DNA of 64,000 nt from Nevskia soli DSM 19509 (GTDB taxonomy: Bacteria; Pseudomonadota; Gammaproteobacteria; Nevskiales; Nevskiaceae). Shown piece by piece: positions 53,820-62,687 of the stretch. The stretch lies in NCBI RefSeq assembly GCF_000711955.1, contig NZ_JONR01000022.1, positions 1 through 64,000 on the forward strand, read 5' to 3'. Numbering within the stretch: position 1 is the first letter of the stretch; each line of letters opens with the position of its first letter. Under the pieces are notes generated by a model. That model was not told the DNA's origin. It saw only the letters and a program-made list of their open reading frames with translations, and did not search any database. The position numbers were made by a program, and so were the translations under genes.

Positions 53820-53883
53820 ACTCGTAAGGCGCCCGCCGGCCCGCTAAGCTGGCCGCCATGATTCCGATCAACGATGGTGCGCC

Positions 53884-55089
53884 GTGCCGCATGAAGAGAC
53901 ACTGATTGCCACCCTCGCCCTCAGCCTGGCACTGGCTTTCGTTTTTGGCTTGCTCGCGGTGCGGCTGCGGCTGCCGGCACTGGTGGGCTACCTGCTGGCC
54001 GGCATCGTCATCGGCCCCTATACCCCGGGGCTGGAAGCGGATGTGCACCTGGCGCCGCAGCTGGCCGAGATCGGCGTGATGCTGCTGATGTTCGGGGTGG
54101 GCACGCATTTCTCGCTGCGCGACCTGATGGCGGTGAAGGGCATCGCCCTGCCCGGCGCGGTGGCGCAGATTCTGGTGGCGACGGCGCTCGGCGCCGGGGC
54201 GGCGCACCTGTGGGGCTGGTCGCCCGGCGCCGGGATCGTGTTCGGCCTGGCATTGTCGGTGGCCAGCACGGTGGTGCTGCTGCGCGCGCTGGAGCAGCAG
54301 GGCACGCTGGAATCGGCGGACGGCCGCATCGCGGTGGGCTGGCTGATCGTCGAGGACCTGGTGATGGTGCTGGCCCTGGTGCTGTTGCCGGCACTGGCCG
54401 TGCCCCTGGGCGGGCAGGCGCCGGCCGGCCACGCTGCCCCGCCGGGGGAGTTGTGGCAGACGCTGGGCATCACCCTGGGCAAGGTGGCGCTGTTCGTGGT
54501 GCTGATGCTGGTGGTGGGCGCACGGGTGTTTCCCTGGGTGCTGCAGCGGGTGGCGCGGACCAATTCGCGCGAGCTGTTCACGCTGGCGGCGCTGGCCCTG
54601 GCGCTGGGCGTGGCTTACGGCTCGGCCAAGCTGTTCGAGGTGTCGGTGGCGCTGGGCGCCTTCTTCGCCGGCATGGTGCTGAACGGCTCCGACCTGAGCC
54701 ACCGCGCTTCCACCTACCTGCAACCGATGCAGGACATCTTCGCCGCGCTGTTCTTCGTCTCGGTGGGCATGCTGTTCGACCCGCTGGTGCTGCTGCAGCA
54801 TCCACTGGAGGTACTGGCGGTTCTGGCCATCATCGTGGTCGGCAAGTCGGTAGCAGCGCTGGGCATTGTGCTGCTGCTGCGGCGGCCGCTGAGCACGGCG
54901 CTGACGGTATCGGCCGCGCTGGCGCAGATCGGCGAATTCTCCTTCATCCTGGCGGTGATGGGTGTAAACCTGAAGCTGCTGCCGCCGCAGGGACAGAGCT
55001 ACATCCTGGCGGGTGCGCTGCTGTCGATCACCATCAACCCACTGGCGTTCAAGCTGGCGTCGCGCTTCCGGCCGGCGCCGGCGGGCTGA
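53884..55089 (+). CDS. YbaL/KefB-like cation:proton antiporter lacking the RCK domain
   Basis: A 401-residue membrane protein of the CPA2 family beginning MPHEETLIATLALSLALA, with LVGYLLAGIVIGPYTPG, the GVMLLMFGVGTHFSLRDLM segment and the G-E-F-S-F-I-L motif of Kef proteins. E. coli YbaL continues with a NAD-binding TrkA-N/RCK domain; here the protein stops at the end of the membrane part (FRPAPAG), so ligand gating would be absent or provided by another protein. The start is GTG at 53884. Confidence 0.88.
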   Translation: MPHEETLIATLALSLALAFVFGLLAVRLRLPALVGYLLAGIVIGPYTPGLEADVHLAPQLAEIGVMLLMFGVGTHFSLRDLMAVKGIALPGAVAQILVATALGAGAAHLWGWSPGAGIVFGLALSVASTVVLLRALEQQGTLESADGRIAVGWLIVEDLVMVLALVLLPALAVPLGGQAPAGHAAPPGELWQTLGITLGKVALFVVLMLVVGARVFPWVLQRVARTNSRELFTLAALALALGVAYGSAKLFEVSVALGAFFAGMVLNGSDLSHRASTYLQPMQDIFAALFFVSVGMLFDPLVLLQHPLEVLAVLAIIVVGKSVAALGIVLLLRRPLSTALTVSAALAQIGEFSFILAVMGVNLKLLPPQGQSYILAGALLSITINPLAFKLASRFRPAPAG

Positions 55090-55165
55090 AAGCTCGCGTG
55101 GTGGTGGAATCCGTATACTTCGGGCCTGCACGGGCAGCGTGCCGCTGTTCGAATGATGGAGACCC

Positions 55166-55501
55166 ATGCGCCTGATCCTGATTCCGCTGGCTTTTGCCCT
55201 GCTGTCCGGCTGCTCGACCAGCAGCGTGCGGAACTGCAGCACGCTCGCCGGCCCGGGCTGGACGCCGCTGAACCAGCCGCCGGCCGCCGCCACGCAATTG
55301 CTGGCCCAGGAAAACCTGCCCGCCGACAGCCAGATGGTGTGGCTGAGCAAGGGACCGGAGCAGCTGATCGCCTGCTATTACGCCAGGGGCATGACCAGCC
55401 CGGGCTGCGGCGGCTCGGAGGCCTACAAGTTCCTGCAGAAAGATGGCCGCTGGATCTCGCAGGGCCAGCTGCTGGATTACTGCGACCTCGGCCCCAGCTA
55501 G
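55166..55501 (+). CDS. Small lipoprotein of unknown function
   Basis: A 111-residue protein with lipobox LLSGC (C16) and four further cysteines (C24, C70, C81, C106) that could form disulfides. No family recognised. It lies 76 bp after the antiporter gene and 117 bp before a VOC gene. Confidence 0.7.
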   Translation: MRLILIPLAFALLSGCSTSSVRNCSTLAGPGWTPLNQPPAAATQLLAQENLPADSQMVWLSKGPEQLIACYYARGMTSPGCGGSEAYKFLQKDGRWISQGQLLDYCDLGPS

Positions 55502-55618
55502 GGAACCTCTGATGAATCCCAAGCCCTGCCGGGTGGAGGCAAGGTGCGGGAAAATTTTCACAATCGCCGGCATCCGCCTTGCGATGAAAATGCGGCGTCG
55601 CAACCCAAGGAGTGGATC

Positions 55619-56035
55619 ATGCCCAGTGCCGGAAAGCGCAAGCCGCGCCCCGCAGTCGCGCCTTATCTGAGCGTTCATGACGCGCGCAAGGCGCTGGATT
55701 ACTACCAGGCGGCCTTCGGGGCGGTGGAGATGATGCGCTGGGTCGACCCGGACAACGGCAGGATCGGCCATGCCGAGATCCGCATCGGCGAGCGCTCGAT
55801 CTATCTGGCCGACGAATACCCGGAAACCACCGAACTCGGCCTGCGCAGTCCGCTGACGCTGGGCGGCAGCAGCTTCCAGTTCTGGCTGACGGTGGACGAC
55901 GTGGACGGAGTGACCGAGCGTGCTGTGGCCGCCGGCGGCAAGCTGCTGCGGGCGGTGGAGCAGTCCGCGCAGGACGGGCGGCGCAGCCGGGTGGAGGATC
56001 CTTGCGGGCATATCTGGACCATTTCCAGCCACTGA
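55619..56035 (+). CDS. PhnB-like VOC-family protein
   Basis: A 138-residue VOC protein with AVAPYLSVHDARKALDYYQ at the start and IGHAEIRIGERSIYL and VEDPCGHIWTISSH further on, typical of PhnB-like glyoxalase relatives. Reaction unknown. The ATG at 55619 follows AAGGAG. It stands alone before the MFS gene. Confidence 0.82.
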   Translation: MPSAGKRKPRPAVAPYLSVHDARKALDYYQAAFGAVEMMRWVDPDNGRIGHAEIRIGERSIYLADEYPETTELGLRSPLTLGGSSFQFWLTVDDVDGVTERAVAAGGKLLRAVEQSAQDGRRSRVEDPCGHIWTISSH

Positions 56036-56209
56036 GGGACGAAGGGCTGTTTCAGTCCAGGCGTATAAAGGCCCAGGCAAATCCGGAGCCGGGGCTTCGC
56101 TGAGCTCCGGGGGACGGCTACCATGGCCGGCAGCGCAGGCCGAGCTGCTGACAGAGGGCTGTCAGCAGCGGTCGTTCAACATGATCGACATCGATCGACG
56201 GGAACATTC

Positions 56210-57457
56210 ATGTCCACACAACAATCGGCACCGCAGGGCGGCAGGCCCGCCGCGGTGATCTTCATCTTCATCACGGTGGTGATCGACGTGCTCGGCTTCG
56301 GGCTGATCATTCCGGTATTGCCCAAGCTGATCGAACAGTTCATGGGCGGCGACACGGCGCGTGCGGCCCTGGTCTATGGCGTGTTCGGCACCGCGTGGTC
56401 CCTGATGCAATTCCTGTTCGCGCCGCTGCTGGGCGCGATCTCGGACCGCTTCGGGCGGCGCAAGGTGATCCTGATTTCCTGCTTCGGGCTGGGGCTGGAC
56501 TACATCGTGATGGCGCTGGCGCCGGGCGTCGGCTGGCTGCTCCTGGGCCGCATCATCTCGGGCATCTGCGCTTCCAACTTCAGCACCGCCGGCGCCTATA
56601 TCGCCGATGTCAGCCCGCCGGAGAAAAGGGCGCAGGCCTTCGGCCTGATCGGCGCGGCCTTCGGTGTGGGCTTCGTGCTCGGGCCGGCGCTGGGCGGCTT
56701 GCTGGGGGATATCAGTCCGCGACTGCCGTTCTGGGGCGCGGCGACACTGGCCTTGATCAACGCGACGTATGGGCTGTTCGTGCTGCCCGAGTCGCTGCCG
56801 CCGGAGAAGCGCGACGGGTTTTCCTGGCGCAAGGCGAACCCGGTGGGCTCATTGACGCTGTTGCGCTCGCATCCCGACTTGATGGGGTTCGCCGGCATCC
56901 ACTTGCTGTTCCAGATCGCGCATTGCGTGCTGCCCAGCGTGTTCGTGCTGTACACCGGCTACCGCTACGGCTGGAGCAGCAGCACCGTGGGCCTCACCCT
57001 CACCGCGGTGGGCGTGTTCAGCATCATCGTGCAGGGCGGCCTGGTGAAGCCGGCGGTGAAACACCTGGGCGAGCGCGGCGCGCTGTATACCGGACTGCTG
57101 TTCGGCATGGCCGGCTTCGCCGGCTTTGCGCTGGCGCCGACGGGGTTCTGGCTGTGGGCCTCGTTGCCGGTGTTTGCGCTGATGGGCCTGTTCAGTCCCG
57201 GACTGCAAAGCCTGATGTCGCGTCGCGTGGCGCCGTACGAGCAGGGCAAGCTGCAGGGGGCCAATGCCAGCATCATCGGCATCGCCGGAATGATCGGGCC
57301 GGGATTGTTCACCGTGTCCTTTGCGCATTTCATCGACAAGGGGCGCGCCTGGATGCTGCCCGGCGCGCCGTTCTTTCTCGCCGCGGGGCTGCTGGTGCTG
57401 GCCTTGGCGCTGGCCTTGCAGGCGGCGCGGCCGGTGGCCACGCAACCAGGAGCCTGA
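56210..57457 (+). CDS. TetA-like MFS efflux transporter (DHA1)
   Basis: A 415-residue 12-helix transporter. The first helix contains FITVVIDVLGFGLIIPVLP, typical of the TCR/Tet group, and the motif-A loop is GAISDRFGRRKVIL. Export of tetracycline-like or other drugs is possible, but many relatives have unknown substrates. The ATG at 56210 is chosen from the family start. The DUF393 gene follows after two bases. Confidence 0.88.
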   Translation: MSTQQSAPQGGRPAAVIFIFITVVIDVLGFGLIIPVLPKLIEQFMGGDTARAALVYGVFGTAWSLMQFLFAPLLGAISDRFGRRKVILISCFGLGLDYIVMALAPGVGWLLLGRIISGICASNFSTAGAYIADVSPPEKRAQAFGLIGAAFGVGFVLGPALGGLLGDISPRLPFWGAATLALINATYGLFVLPESLPPEKRDGFSWRKANPVGSLTLLRSHPDLMGFAGIHLLFQIAHCVLPSVFVLYTGYRYGWSSSTVGLTLTAVGVFSIIVQGGLVKPAVKHLGERGALYTGLLFGMAGFAGFALAPTGFWLWASLPVFALMGLFSPGLQSLMSRRVAPYEQGKLQGANASIIGIAGMIGPGLFTVSFAHFIDKGRAWMLPGAPFFLAAGLLVLALALALQAARPVATQPGA

Positions 57458-57459
57458 GC

Positions 57460-57843
57460 GTGGAGGAAACGCCCGCTCCGACCAGGGTCTACTACAACAG
57501 CGCCTGCCCGGTGTGCAATGCGGGCATCAAGGATCAGCGCGAGCGGATGGAGGCTTGCGGGGCGGCGGATGTGCAGTGGATCGATGTGCACAACAATCCG
57601 CAGGCGGTGGCGGAGGTGGGGGCGGACCTGGAGACGGTGCGCGAGACGCTGCATGTGAAGACTGCGGACGGGGAAATCGCCAGGGGCGCGGACGCCTTCG
57701 CGGCGCTGTGGTCGCGCACGCAGGGCCAGGGCTGGCTGGCGGCGCTGGTTCGTTTGCCGCTGCTGCATGCGCTGGCGCAACTGGCTTACAAGGGCTTTGC
57801 GCGGCTGCTGTATCGCTGGAACCGCAGCAAGGGGCATTGGTAG
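57460..57843 (+). CDS. DUF393 (YuxK-like, DCC family) protein
   Basis: A 127-residue protein with the thioredoxin-like motif YYNSACPVC (C16, C19) near the N-terminus, as in the DUF393/YuxK family, for which a thiol-disulfide role is suspected. The start is GTG at 57460, two bases after the MFS stop codon, so the two genes are cotranscribed. Confidence 0.82.
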   Translation: MEETPAPTRVYYNSACPVCNAGIKDQRERMEACGAADVQWIDVHNNPQAVAEVGADLETVRETLHVKTADGEIARGADAFAALWSRTQGQGWLAALVRLPLLHALAQLAYKGFARLLYRWNRSKGHW

Positions 57844-57951
57844 CCGTTCGCGCGCTGGACCACACCAGTGAGCCCCGGCCGCGTCGGCAGCCATTGACAG
57901 ACGGGCGCTGCGTCGAAAAGCTAGCGGCGTCATTCCCCTAGACCGCACCCC

Positions 57952-58989
57952 ATGCACGGGCCTTCTCCCAAAGTCAGCGTCAGCCACGGCTGCGTCATCG
58001 CCAGCAGCTTCCGGCCGCATCCCTTGCTGCGCAATGCGCATGTGCAGACCATCTATCCGACGCTGATGCGGCCGCTGCCGCCGCTGGAGGTCCGGCGCGA
58101 GCGGCTGGAGCTGGCGGACGGGGATTTCGTGGACCTGGGGTGGAGCGGCAATACGCAGGGCACGGGACCTCTGGCGATCCTGCTGCATGGGCTGACCGGG
58201 GGCTTCGAGTCGAAGTACCTGCGCGGGACTGCGGGGCAACTGATCGCGCGGGGCTGGCGCACAGTGGCGCTGCAGCTGCGCGGCAGCGGGCCGGATACGA
58301 ACCGGCTGCCGCGTTGCTACAACCATGGCGATACCGAGGATTTCCACACGCTGTGCCGGGTGCTGCGTGAGCGCGAGCCGGGGACGCCGCTGTTCGCGGT
58401 GGGCTGGTCGATGGGAGCGAACATCCTGCTGAAGGCACTGGGGGAAAACGGCGACACCTCGCTGCTGACCGCCGCCGCGGCGGCGTGTGCACCGTTCCAG
58501 TTGCAGGCTTGCGCCGAGCGGCTGCGGCGCGGATTTCCGCGCGTCTACCAGAGACACCTGATCAATGGGCTGGGCGCGATCCTGCGGCGCAAGCATGGGC
58601 CGGTGCCGTTGCTGCCGAGAGCCGATCTGCAAGCGGCGCTCAGTGCGAAGGATTTCTTCGCATTCGACGACGCCTATACGGCGCCGATGAACGGGTACCC
58701 GGATGCCATCGGCTATTACACGCAGGCTTCTTCCGGGCAGTTCCTCAAGGGGGTGCGGCGGCCGACGCTGGTGATCAACGCCGTGGACGACCCTTTCATG
58801 GTGCCCTCGATCCTGCCGGCGGCGACGGAGTTGGCGCCGGCAGTGACGCTGGAGCTGCCGCAGCATGGCGGGCACCTGGGGTTCATTGCGGCGGGTGCGG
58901 GCGGGCGGCCGAAGTACTGGCTGGAGGAGCGGGTATCGGAGTTTTTGTTTGAGGCGCATGCGGCGGCGCAAGTCGGCAGAGCGGGCTAA
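57952..58989 (+). CDS. YheT-like alpha/beta hydrolase
   Basis: A 345-residue hydrolase of the YheT/ABHD1-3 group: ILLHGLTGG at about 76-84 and the nucleophile elbow GWSMGAN (Ser at about 149). The acid is in NAVDDPF and the His in QHGGHLGF. The N-terminus has the family segment FRPHPLLRNAHVQTIYPT. Substrate unknown, probably an ester or lipid. Confidence 0.87.
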   Translation: MHGPSPKVSVSHGCVIASSFRPHPLLRNAHVQTIYPTLMRPLPPLEVRRERLELADGDFVDLGWSGNTQGTGPLAILLHGLTGGFESKYLRGTAGQLIARGWRTVALQLRGSGPDTNRLPRCYNHGDTEDFHTLCRVLREREPGTPLFAVGWSMGANILLKALGENGDTSLLTAAAAACAPFQLQACAERLRRGFPRVYQRHLINGLGAILRRKHGPVPLLPRADLQAALSAKDFFAFDDAYTAPMNGYPDAIGYYTQASSGQFLKGVRRPTLVINAVDDPFMVPSILPAATELAPAVTLELPQHGGHLGFIAAGAGGRPKYWLEERVSEFLFEAHAAAQVGRAG

Positions 58990-59039
58990 TTTTTCAAGTT
59001 TTCGGGGTGGGCCGGGACTGCCCTCGCCTGCATGCGTGC

Positions 59040-59072
59040 CATGCGTGCCAAGGCTGTTTGTTGGCACGCATG
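59040..59072. repeat. Hairpin in the gap after the YheT-like gene
   Basis: CATGCGTGCCA (59040-59050) and TGGCACGCATG (59062-59072) form an 11-bp stem; CATGCGTGCC also occurs directly before it. The 58990-59289 gap contains no gene that I can support. The hairpin lies between convergent genes and may be a terminator. Confidence 0.45.
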
Positions 59073-59176
59073 CGGCGAGTGAACGATATACCTCGGCCTG
59101 CCGGACGGCTGGGAACGGCCAGGGAGGCGGAATTCAAGGCAATCTGCATGCGGCGGGTGCTTTCGGGTGTGCACAA

Positions 59177-59203
59177 CTGGATTCGCGCCTGCGCGGGAAT
59201 GAC
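59177..59203. repeat. Degraded palindromic repeat
   Basis: CTGGATTCGCGC-CTGC-GCGGGAATGAC is a worn copy of the repeat found as an inverted pair at 51125-51206 (CTGGATTCCGGC...GGAATGACG). Confidence 0.55.
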
Positions 59204-59289
59204 CTATTTCAAGTTATGCCGCACTTTCCCGGCCTTGTCGGCTCCGCTTTGCTTGAGCCGACCTACCACTACCACGGTCTCCGGAATCT

Positions 59290-60351
59290 CTACGGCGTGC
59301 CCACGGAGCCTGTGGGGTCTGGAGCGGCGCGGGACGGGAGCCACATGGCGTCGCCGTAGCTGAAGAAGCGGTACTTCTCGGCCACGGCGTGGCGGTAGGC
59401 CTGCATCACCCGTTCGTAGCCGCCGAAGGCGGAGACCAGCATGAGCAGGGTGCTTTCCGGCAGGTGGAAGTTGGTGAGCAAGGCATCCACCGCGCGGAAG
59501 CGGTAACCGGGGGTGATGAAGAGGCGGGTTTCGCCGTCGAAGGCGTGGGTCTGGCCGTCTTCGGTGGTGGCGGACTCCAGGGCGCGGACCACGGTGGTGC
59601 CGACGGCGACGACGCGGCTGCCGCGGGCGCGGGCGGCGTTGACGCGCCGGGCGAGGTCCTCGGTGACGCTGAGGCGCTCGGAGTGCATGCGGTGGTCCTC
59701 CATCGCATCGACACGCACCGGCTGGAAGGTGCCGGCGCCGACGTGGAGGGTGACGAAGCCGGTCTCGACGCCACGGGCGGCGATGGCGGCGAGCAGGCTG
59801 TCGTCGAAATGCAGGCCGGCGGTGGGCGCGGCGACGGCGCCGGGGACGCGGGCGAAAACGGTTTGGTAGCGCTCGCGGTCGTCGCTGTTGGCGGGGTGCT
59901 CGATGTAGGGTGGCAGCGGCAGTTCGCCGTGCTGCTCCAGGGCGGCCTGGAGATCGTCGGTTTCGAAATCCAGCTTATAGAACTCGCCTTCACGGCCTTC
60001 CACCACGGCGACGAGGGCGTCGCGAGCCAGGAGGAGCTTCGAGCCCGGCTTGGGCGGCTTGCTGGCGCGGACCTGCGCCAGGGCGTGGGTGGCGTCCAGC
60101 ACGCGCTCGATCAGCACCTCGACCTGCCCGCCGCTGTCCTTGATGCCGCGCAGGCGCGCCGGGATCACCCGGGCGTCGTTGAACAGCAGCAGGTCGCCGG
60201 GGAGCAGCATTTCGGCGAAATCCGGCATGTGGCGGTCGGCCAGGGTGCCGTCCGTATTCAGGCACAGCAGACGGCTGGCGCTGCGGCGCTCGGCCGGGCG
60301 CTGGGCGATGAGGGCGGGCGGAAGCTCGTAGTCGAAGTCGGAACGGCGCAT
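59290..60351 (-). CDS. queA: S-adenosylmethionine:tRNA ribosyltransferase-isomerase QueA
   Basis: A 353-residue enzyme that adds the epoxycyclopentanediol ring in queuosine synthesis. It starts MRRSDFDYELPPALIAQ and contains LLLFNDARVIPARLRG, APTAGLHF and VTLHVGAGTFQPVR. It lies 71 bp from the divergent tRNA-Leu gene. tgt lies 6 kb downstream. Confidence 0.96.
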   Translation of the reverse strand: MRRSDFDYELPPALIAQRPAERRSASRLLCLNTDGTLADRHMPDFAEMLLPGDLLLFNDARVIPARLRGIKDSGGQVEVLIERVLDATHALAQVRASKPPKPGSKLLLARDALVAVVEGREGEFYKLDFETDDLQAALEQHGELPLPPYIEHPANSDDRERYQTVFARVPGAVAAPTAGLHFDDSLLAAIAARGVETGFVTLHVGAGTFQPVRVDAMEDHRMHSERLSVTEDLARRVNAARARGSRVVAVGTTVVRALESATTEDGQTHAFDGETRLFITPGYRFRAVDALLTNFHLPESTLLMLVSAFGGYERVMQAYRHAVAEKYRFFSYGDAMWLPSRAAPDPTGSVGTP

Positions 60352-60422
60352 GGGGCGGAATTGTACCCGCCACCCCTACGCCTGTAATGGCGCGCGCCGG
60401 CCGGCTATAATCCGCCTCCCAA

Positions 60423-60510
60423 GCCTGAGTGGCGGAATCGGTAGACGCAGCGGACTCAAAATCCGCCGAGGCAACCCCTCGTGAGAGTTCGAGTCTCTCC
60501 TTAGGCACCA
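60423..60510 (+). tRNA. tRNA-Leu (anticodon CAA)
   Basis: The acceptor stem GCCTGAG pairs with CTTAGGC (one G:T), the anticodon stem GCGGA/TCCGC encloses CTCAAAA giving anticodon CAA, a long class II variable arm follows, and the T-loop reads GTTCGAGTC. The 3' end ACCA is encoded. The gene is followed by remnants of an integrase, so its 3' end probably served as an attachment site. Confidence 0.95.
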
Positions 60511-60631
60511 GAAATTCAAGCGCTTACAGAAACAGCAGCGGCTATTTTTTAGCCACTGCCTAATATTTGTCTGATATCTTGTTCCAACCCTACCGTACTG
60601 GGTCGACGTGCTCAGGCTTGCGTTCTGCAAC

Positions 60632-60805
60632 CTAGGCGAAGGTATACGCTGCTTCGCAGAGAAGTTCAGCGCGCCGTTGCAGCGCCTGCGGCTTCTCCTT
60701 GCCGAGGGCATGCCACTTAGATTCTCAATCGACGAACCAATGTTGCCCGTGCTTGAAGTAGACGTGCGCCGGCAACCCATAGTGCTTCTTTCGCCTTCTC
60801 CCCAT
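60632..60805 (-). pseudogene. Remnant of a tRNA-targeting tyrosine integrase (N-terminus)
   Basis: From the ATG at 60805 the minus strand reads MGRRRKKHYGLPAHVYFKHG then QHWFVD and stops. In another frame a few bases on it continues KWHALGKEKPQALQRRAELL and ends at 60632. Together these match the N-terminus of phage/island integrases of the kind encoded next to DUF4224 genes (a GRRRK..LPP start and a K-W-x-x-L-G-K segment). A frameshift and loss of the catalytic part make it a pseudogene. It lies 122 bp from the 3' end of tRNA-Leu, where an island integrase belongs. Confidence 0.7.
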
Positions 60806-60817
60806 ATCTCTCCCCAA

Positions 60818-61171
60818 TTACTTCCGCCTAAGCGACGAGAAATCAGGTTCGGCGTACTGAGTTCCTTTCGCTAACATGGCTCGCGACACAGCAGACCTAG
60901 TCACCCTAGGGCGCCCATCTCGACGAACGACTGGCCATATACCGTGGGGCCTCAGAACTCGTAGCTGCGCCGCTGATTGCTCAACACCAGTCAACTCGAC
61001 GAGTTCTTGGTCCGAGAGCAATGCATCAATTCGGCTGCCCTCTGGCCACTCTTTGTTTGGCGCCGGCCCCGGGAACTCCTCGGGGTCGGGCCTTCTCGGA
61101 GTCTTCTTTACCCCTAGAAACTCTCGCGAACCATTGGCCGTTGTCACGAATCCTCGAGGACACACACCCAA
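60818..61171 (-). CDS. DUF4224-domain protein (island-associated)
   Basis: A 117-residue frame whose C-terminal half (DALLSDQELVELTG, then HGIWPVVRRDGRPRVTRSAV) matches the DUF4224 pattern, a small helix-turn-helix-like module that typically precedes phage/island integrases in pseudomonads and xanthomonads. It lies 12 bp upstream of the integrase remnant. The N-terminal 45 residues are not typical and the true start is uncertain; it may be a decaying gene. A competing frame at 61026-61325 overlaps it. Confidence 0.6.
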   Translation of the reverse strand: MGVCPRGFVTTANGSREFLGVKKTPRRPDPEEFPGPAPNKEWPEGSRIDALLSDQELVELTGVEQSAAQLRVLRPHGIWPVVRRDGRPRVTRSAVSRAMLAKGTQYAEPDFSSLRRK

Positions 61172-61328
61172 GGTACATGGTCGCCATCAATTCGCCACAT
61201 CCGATCCGGGCCATTAGCTTGGATAGCGCAGTCACCTCCGAGAGCATGTAGCAATCTTGCCCCTGCTCTGCTCGTCGTTTACGGCAGACCTGGAGGAGAC
61301 CTGTGTAAACATGGGCGTTCAGCAAGGC

Positions 61329-61721
61329 TCAGTCCGAGCCAGGATCGGGATCAGGGTCGATGCGCCCCCGCAACTCTGCCTCGATCTCGGAAACTGTCTT
61401 TTCAGAGAGGTCGGTGAAGGTCAGGGTCCGGCGCTTGCGGTCGTAGACGATCAGCGCATCCTTCTAGCCGAGCAGCCGATTCTCGAAGCCAAATTTCCGG
61501 CCGTTGCCAGTGCTTTTGATTCTGGAGTAGACCTTCAGTGACTTATGGTCGATGCGGATTTCGTGGGGCACCTGCTGGCCGTCGCCGCTCAGGAAGTCCT
61601 TGAGGCCGGTGAAATGCTGATCGAACTCCGTGGGTGCGCTGCGACGCACGACGACCTGCTGCCAAAATAGTTGACCACCCGCACCACTGACCTGACCGTG
61701 GAACGCTTGGCATGTCCGCAA
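61329..61721 (-). pseudogene. Unidentified gene interrupted by an in-frame amber codon
   Basis: The minus-strand frame has a well-structured middle (EFDQHFTGLKDFLSGDG, VPHEIRIDHKSLKVYSRIKS) and a TAG at 61464-61466. It continues in the same frame as KDALIVYDRKRRTLTFTDL and EIEAELRGRIDPDPD to a TGA at 61329. The two halves read as one protein of about 130 residues with a single nonsense mutation. The first 17 residues may not belong. Family not recognised. Confidence 0.5.
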
Positions 61722-62054
61722 TTTTCTGCTTTGACACCACAGATTGGTGCTGTGGCCAAAAGCGGGCGGGCTTACGGCCTCTTGTCAGAACGTCCGTTGC
61801 TTGGGGCGCGTGGGAACATCAGTACGTGTGCAAGCGCCACCCTGCGAATCTTCGATTGGTCCACGGGAATGGCCGGTCTGTATGGATATGCGCTGCTTAA
61901 TCGGAGTTGGCGAGCAGCAGCCAGTCGAGTCCTGAGCTTCGCCGCCGCGAAGCAGCCATTCAACGAGCATTTTAGCGTCCGCTTTCGGCAGCGCAGGACA
62001 CAGACTTGGCGGGATAGCCACAAAGCCGACTCACGCAATTGGCGACTCCATTCG
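61722..62054. other. Gap in the tRNA-Leu island scar; possible cytochrome c fragment
   Basis: No intact gene. On the minus strand just after the TetR stop codon, about 62030-61960, one frame reads VAIPPSLCPALPKADAKMLV then EWLL. This resembles the C-terminal helix of a class I cytochrome c (MPP...ADAKxLVxWIL). No haem-binding CxxCH is present, so this would be only a fragment. Confidence 0.3.
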
Positions 62055-62687
62055 TCAGGCAAGATGTGGCTCAACCAGCCTTGCCCAGCCTTGTAGTTGC
62101 CTGGTCAATTCCTTCTCGTATCCCCAACAGTGATACTGGAGGGCCATGCCGAGCATGAGAGATCGCGTCAAACGGAAGATAACGGCAGCAGCATCGCCCT
62201 CATCGTCTGCCGGCTGCAGAGAAACCAGCCTGTCGAACTCGTCCGCGGAACGTCGCGCCAGATCGCGCAAAGTTGCGGCCAACTCCTTGTCGCCTTGAGC
62301 TGCAACATTCAGCTCGAGGAATGCCCGCATTAGCGGCTTCGAGTGTAGAGTCGACCAGACGCGCTCAACGCGCATGCCGAAGCTATTGGCATGCGGAGGA
62401 ATTTCTTCGAGCGCCTGCAGAAGCATGAGGCGGCTGCGTCCAAACAATTCTTCAGCCGCGGCCACCAAAAGATCAGCCTTAGTCGGGAAGTGATGGCCGG
62501 TCGCGCCATTGGATACCCTCGCACGCCGAACGATTCGCCCAATGCTTGTCCTGGCGAAGCCGTCTTGCGCCAGGCTAGCGATCGTTGCATCGATCAGCCG
62601 CCCCCGCATCTCCTTACTTCGTTCCACTTGGGTCCGTGGGCGTTGCCGCCGGCCTTGATGCGCTCCAGTGCGTTCCGTGCCTGCCAT
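62055..62687 (-). CDS. TetR-family transcriptional regulator
   Basis: A 210-residue regulator: the basic N-terminus is followed by a helix-turn-helix (about 38-75, FARTSIGRIVRRARVSNGAT then GHHFPTKADLLVAA) and a helical ligand domain. The ATG at 62687 is chosen because the DNA-binding domain begins soon after it; the upstream frame is A/T-rich and unlike TetR. It is divergent from the XylR/DmpR-type gene, with 257 bp between them, and may control a linked catabolic operon. Confidence 0.85.
   Translation of the reverse strand: MAGTERTGAHQGRRQRPRTQVERSKEMRGRLIDATIASLAQDGFARTSIGRIVRRARVSNGATGHHFPTKADLLVAAAEELFGRSRLMLLQALEEIPPHANSFGMRVERVWSTLHSKPLMRAFLELNVAAQGDKELAATLRDLARRSADEFDRLVSLQPADDEGDAAAVIFRLTRSLMLGMALQYHCWGYEKELTRQLQGWARLVEPHLA

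Noticed and set aside
61026..61325. Alternative 99-codon minus-strand frame in the island scar
   Set aside because: It overlaps the DUF4224 frame, which has a recognisable domain; no family pattern was seen here, although a decayed gene cannot be ruled out.
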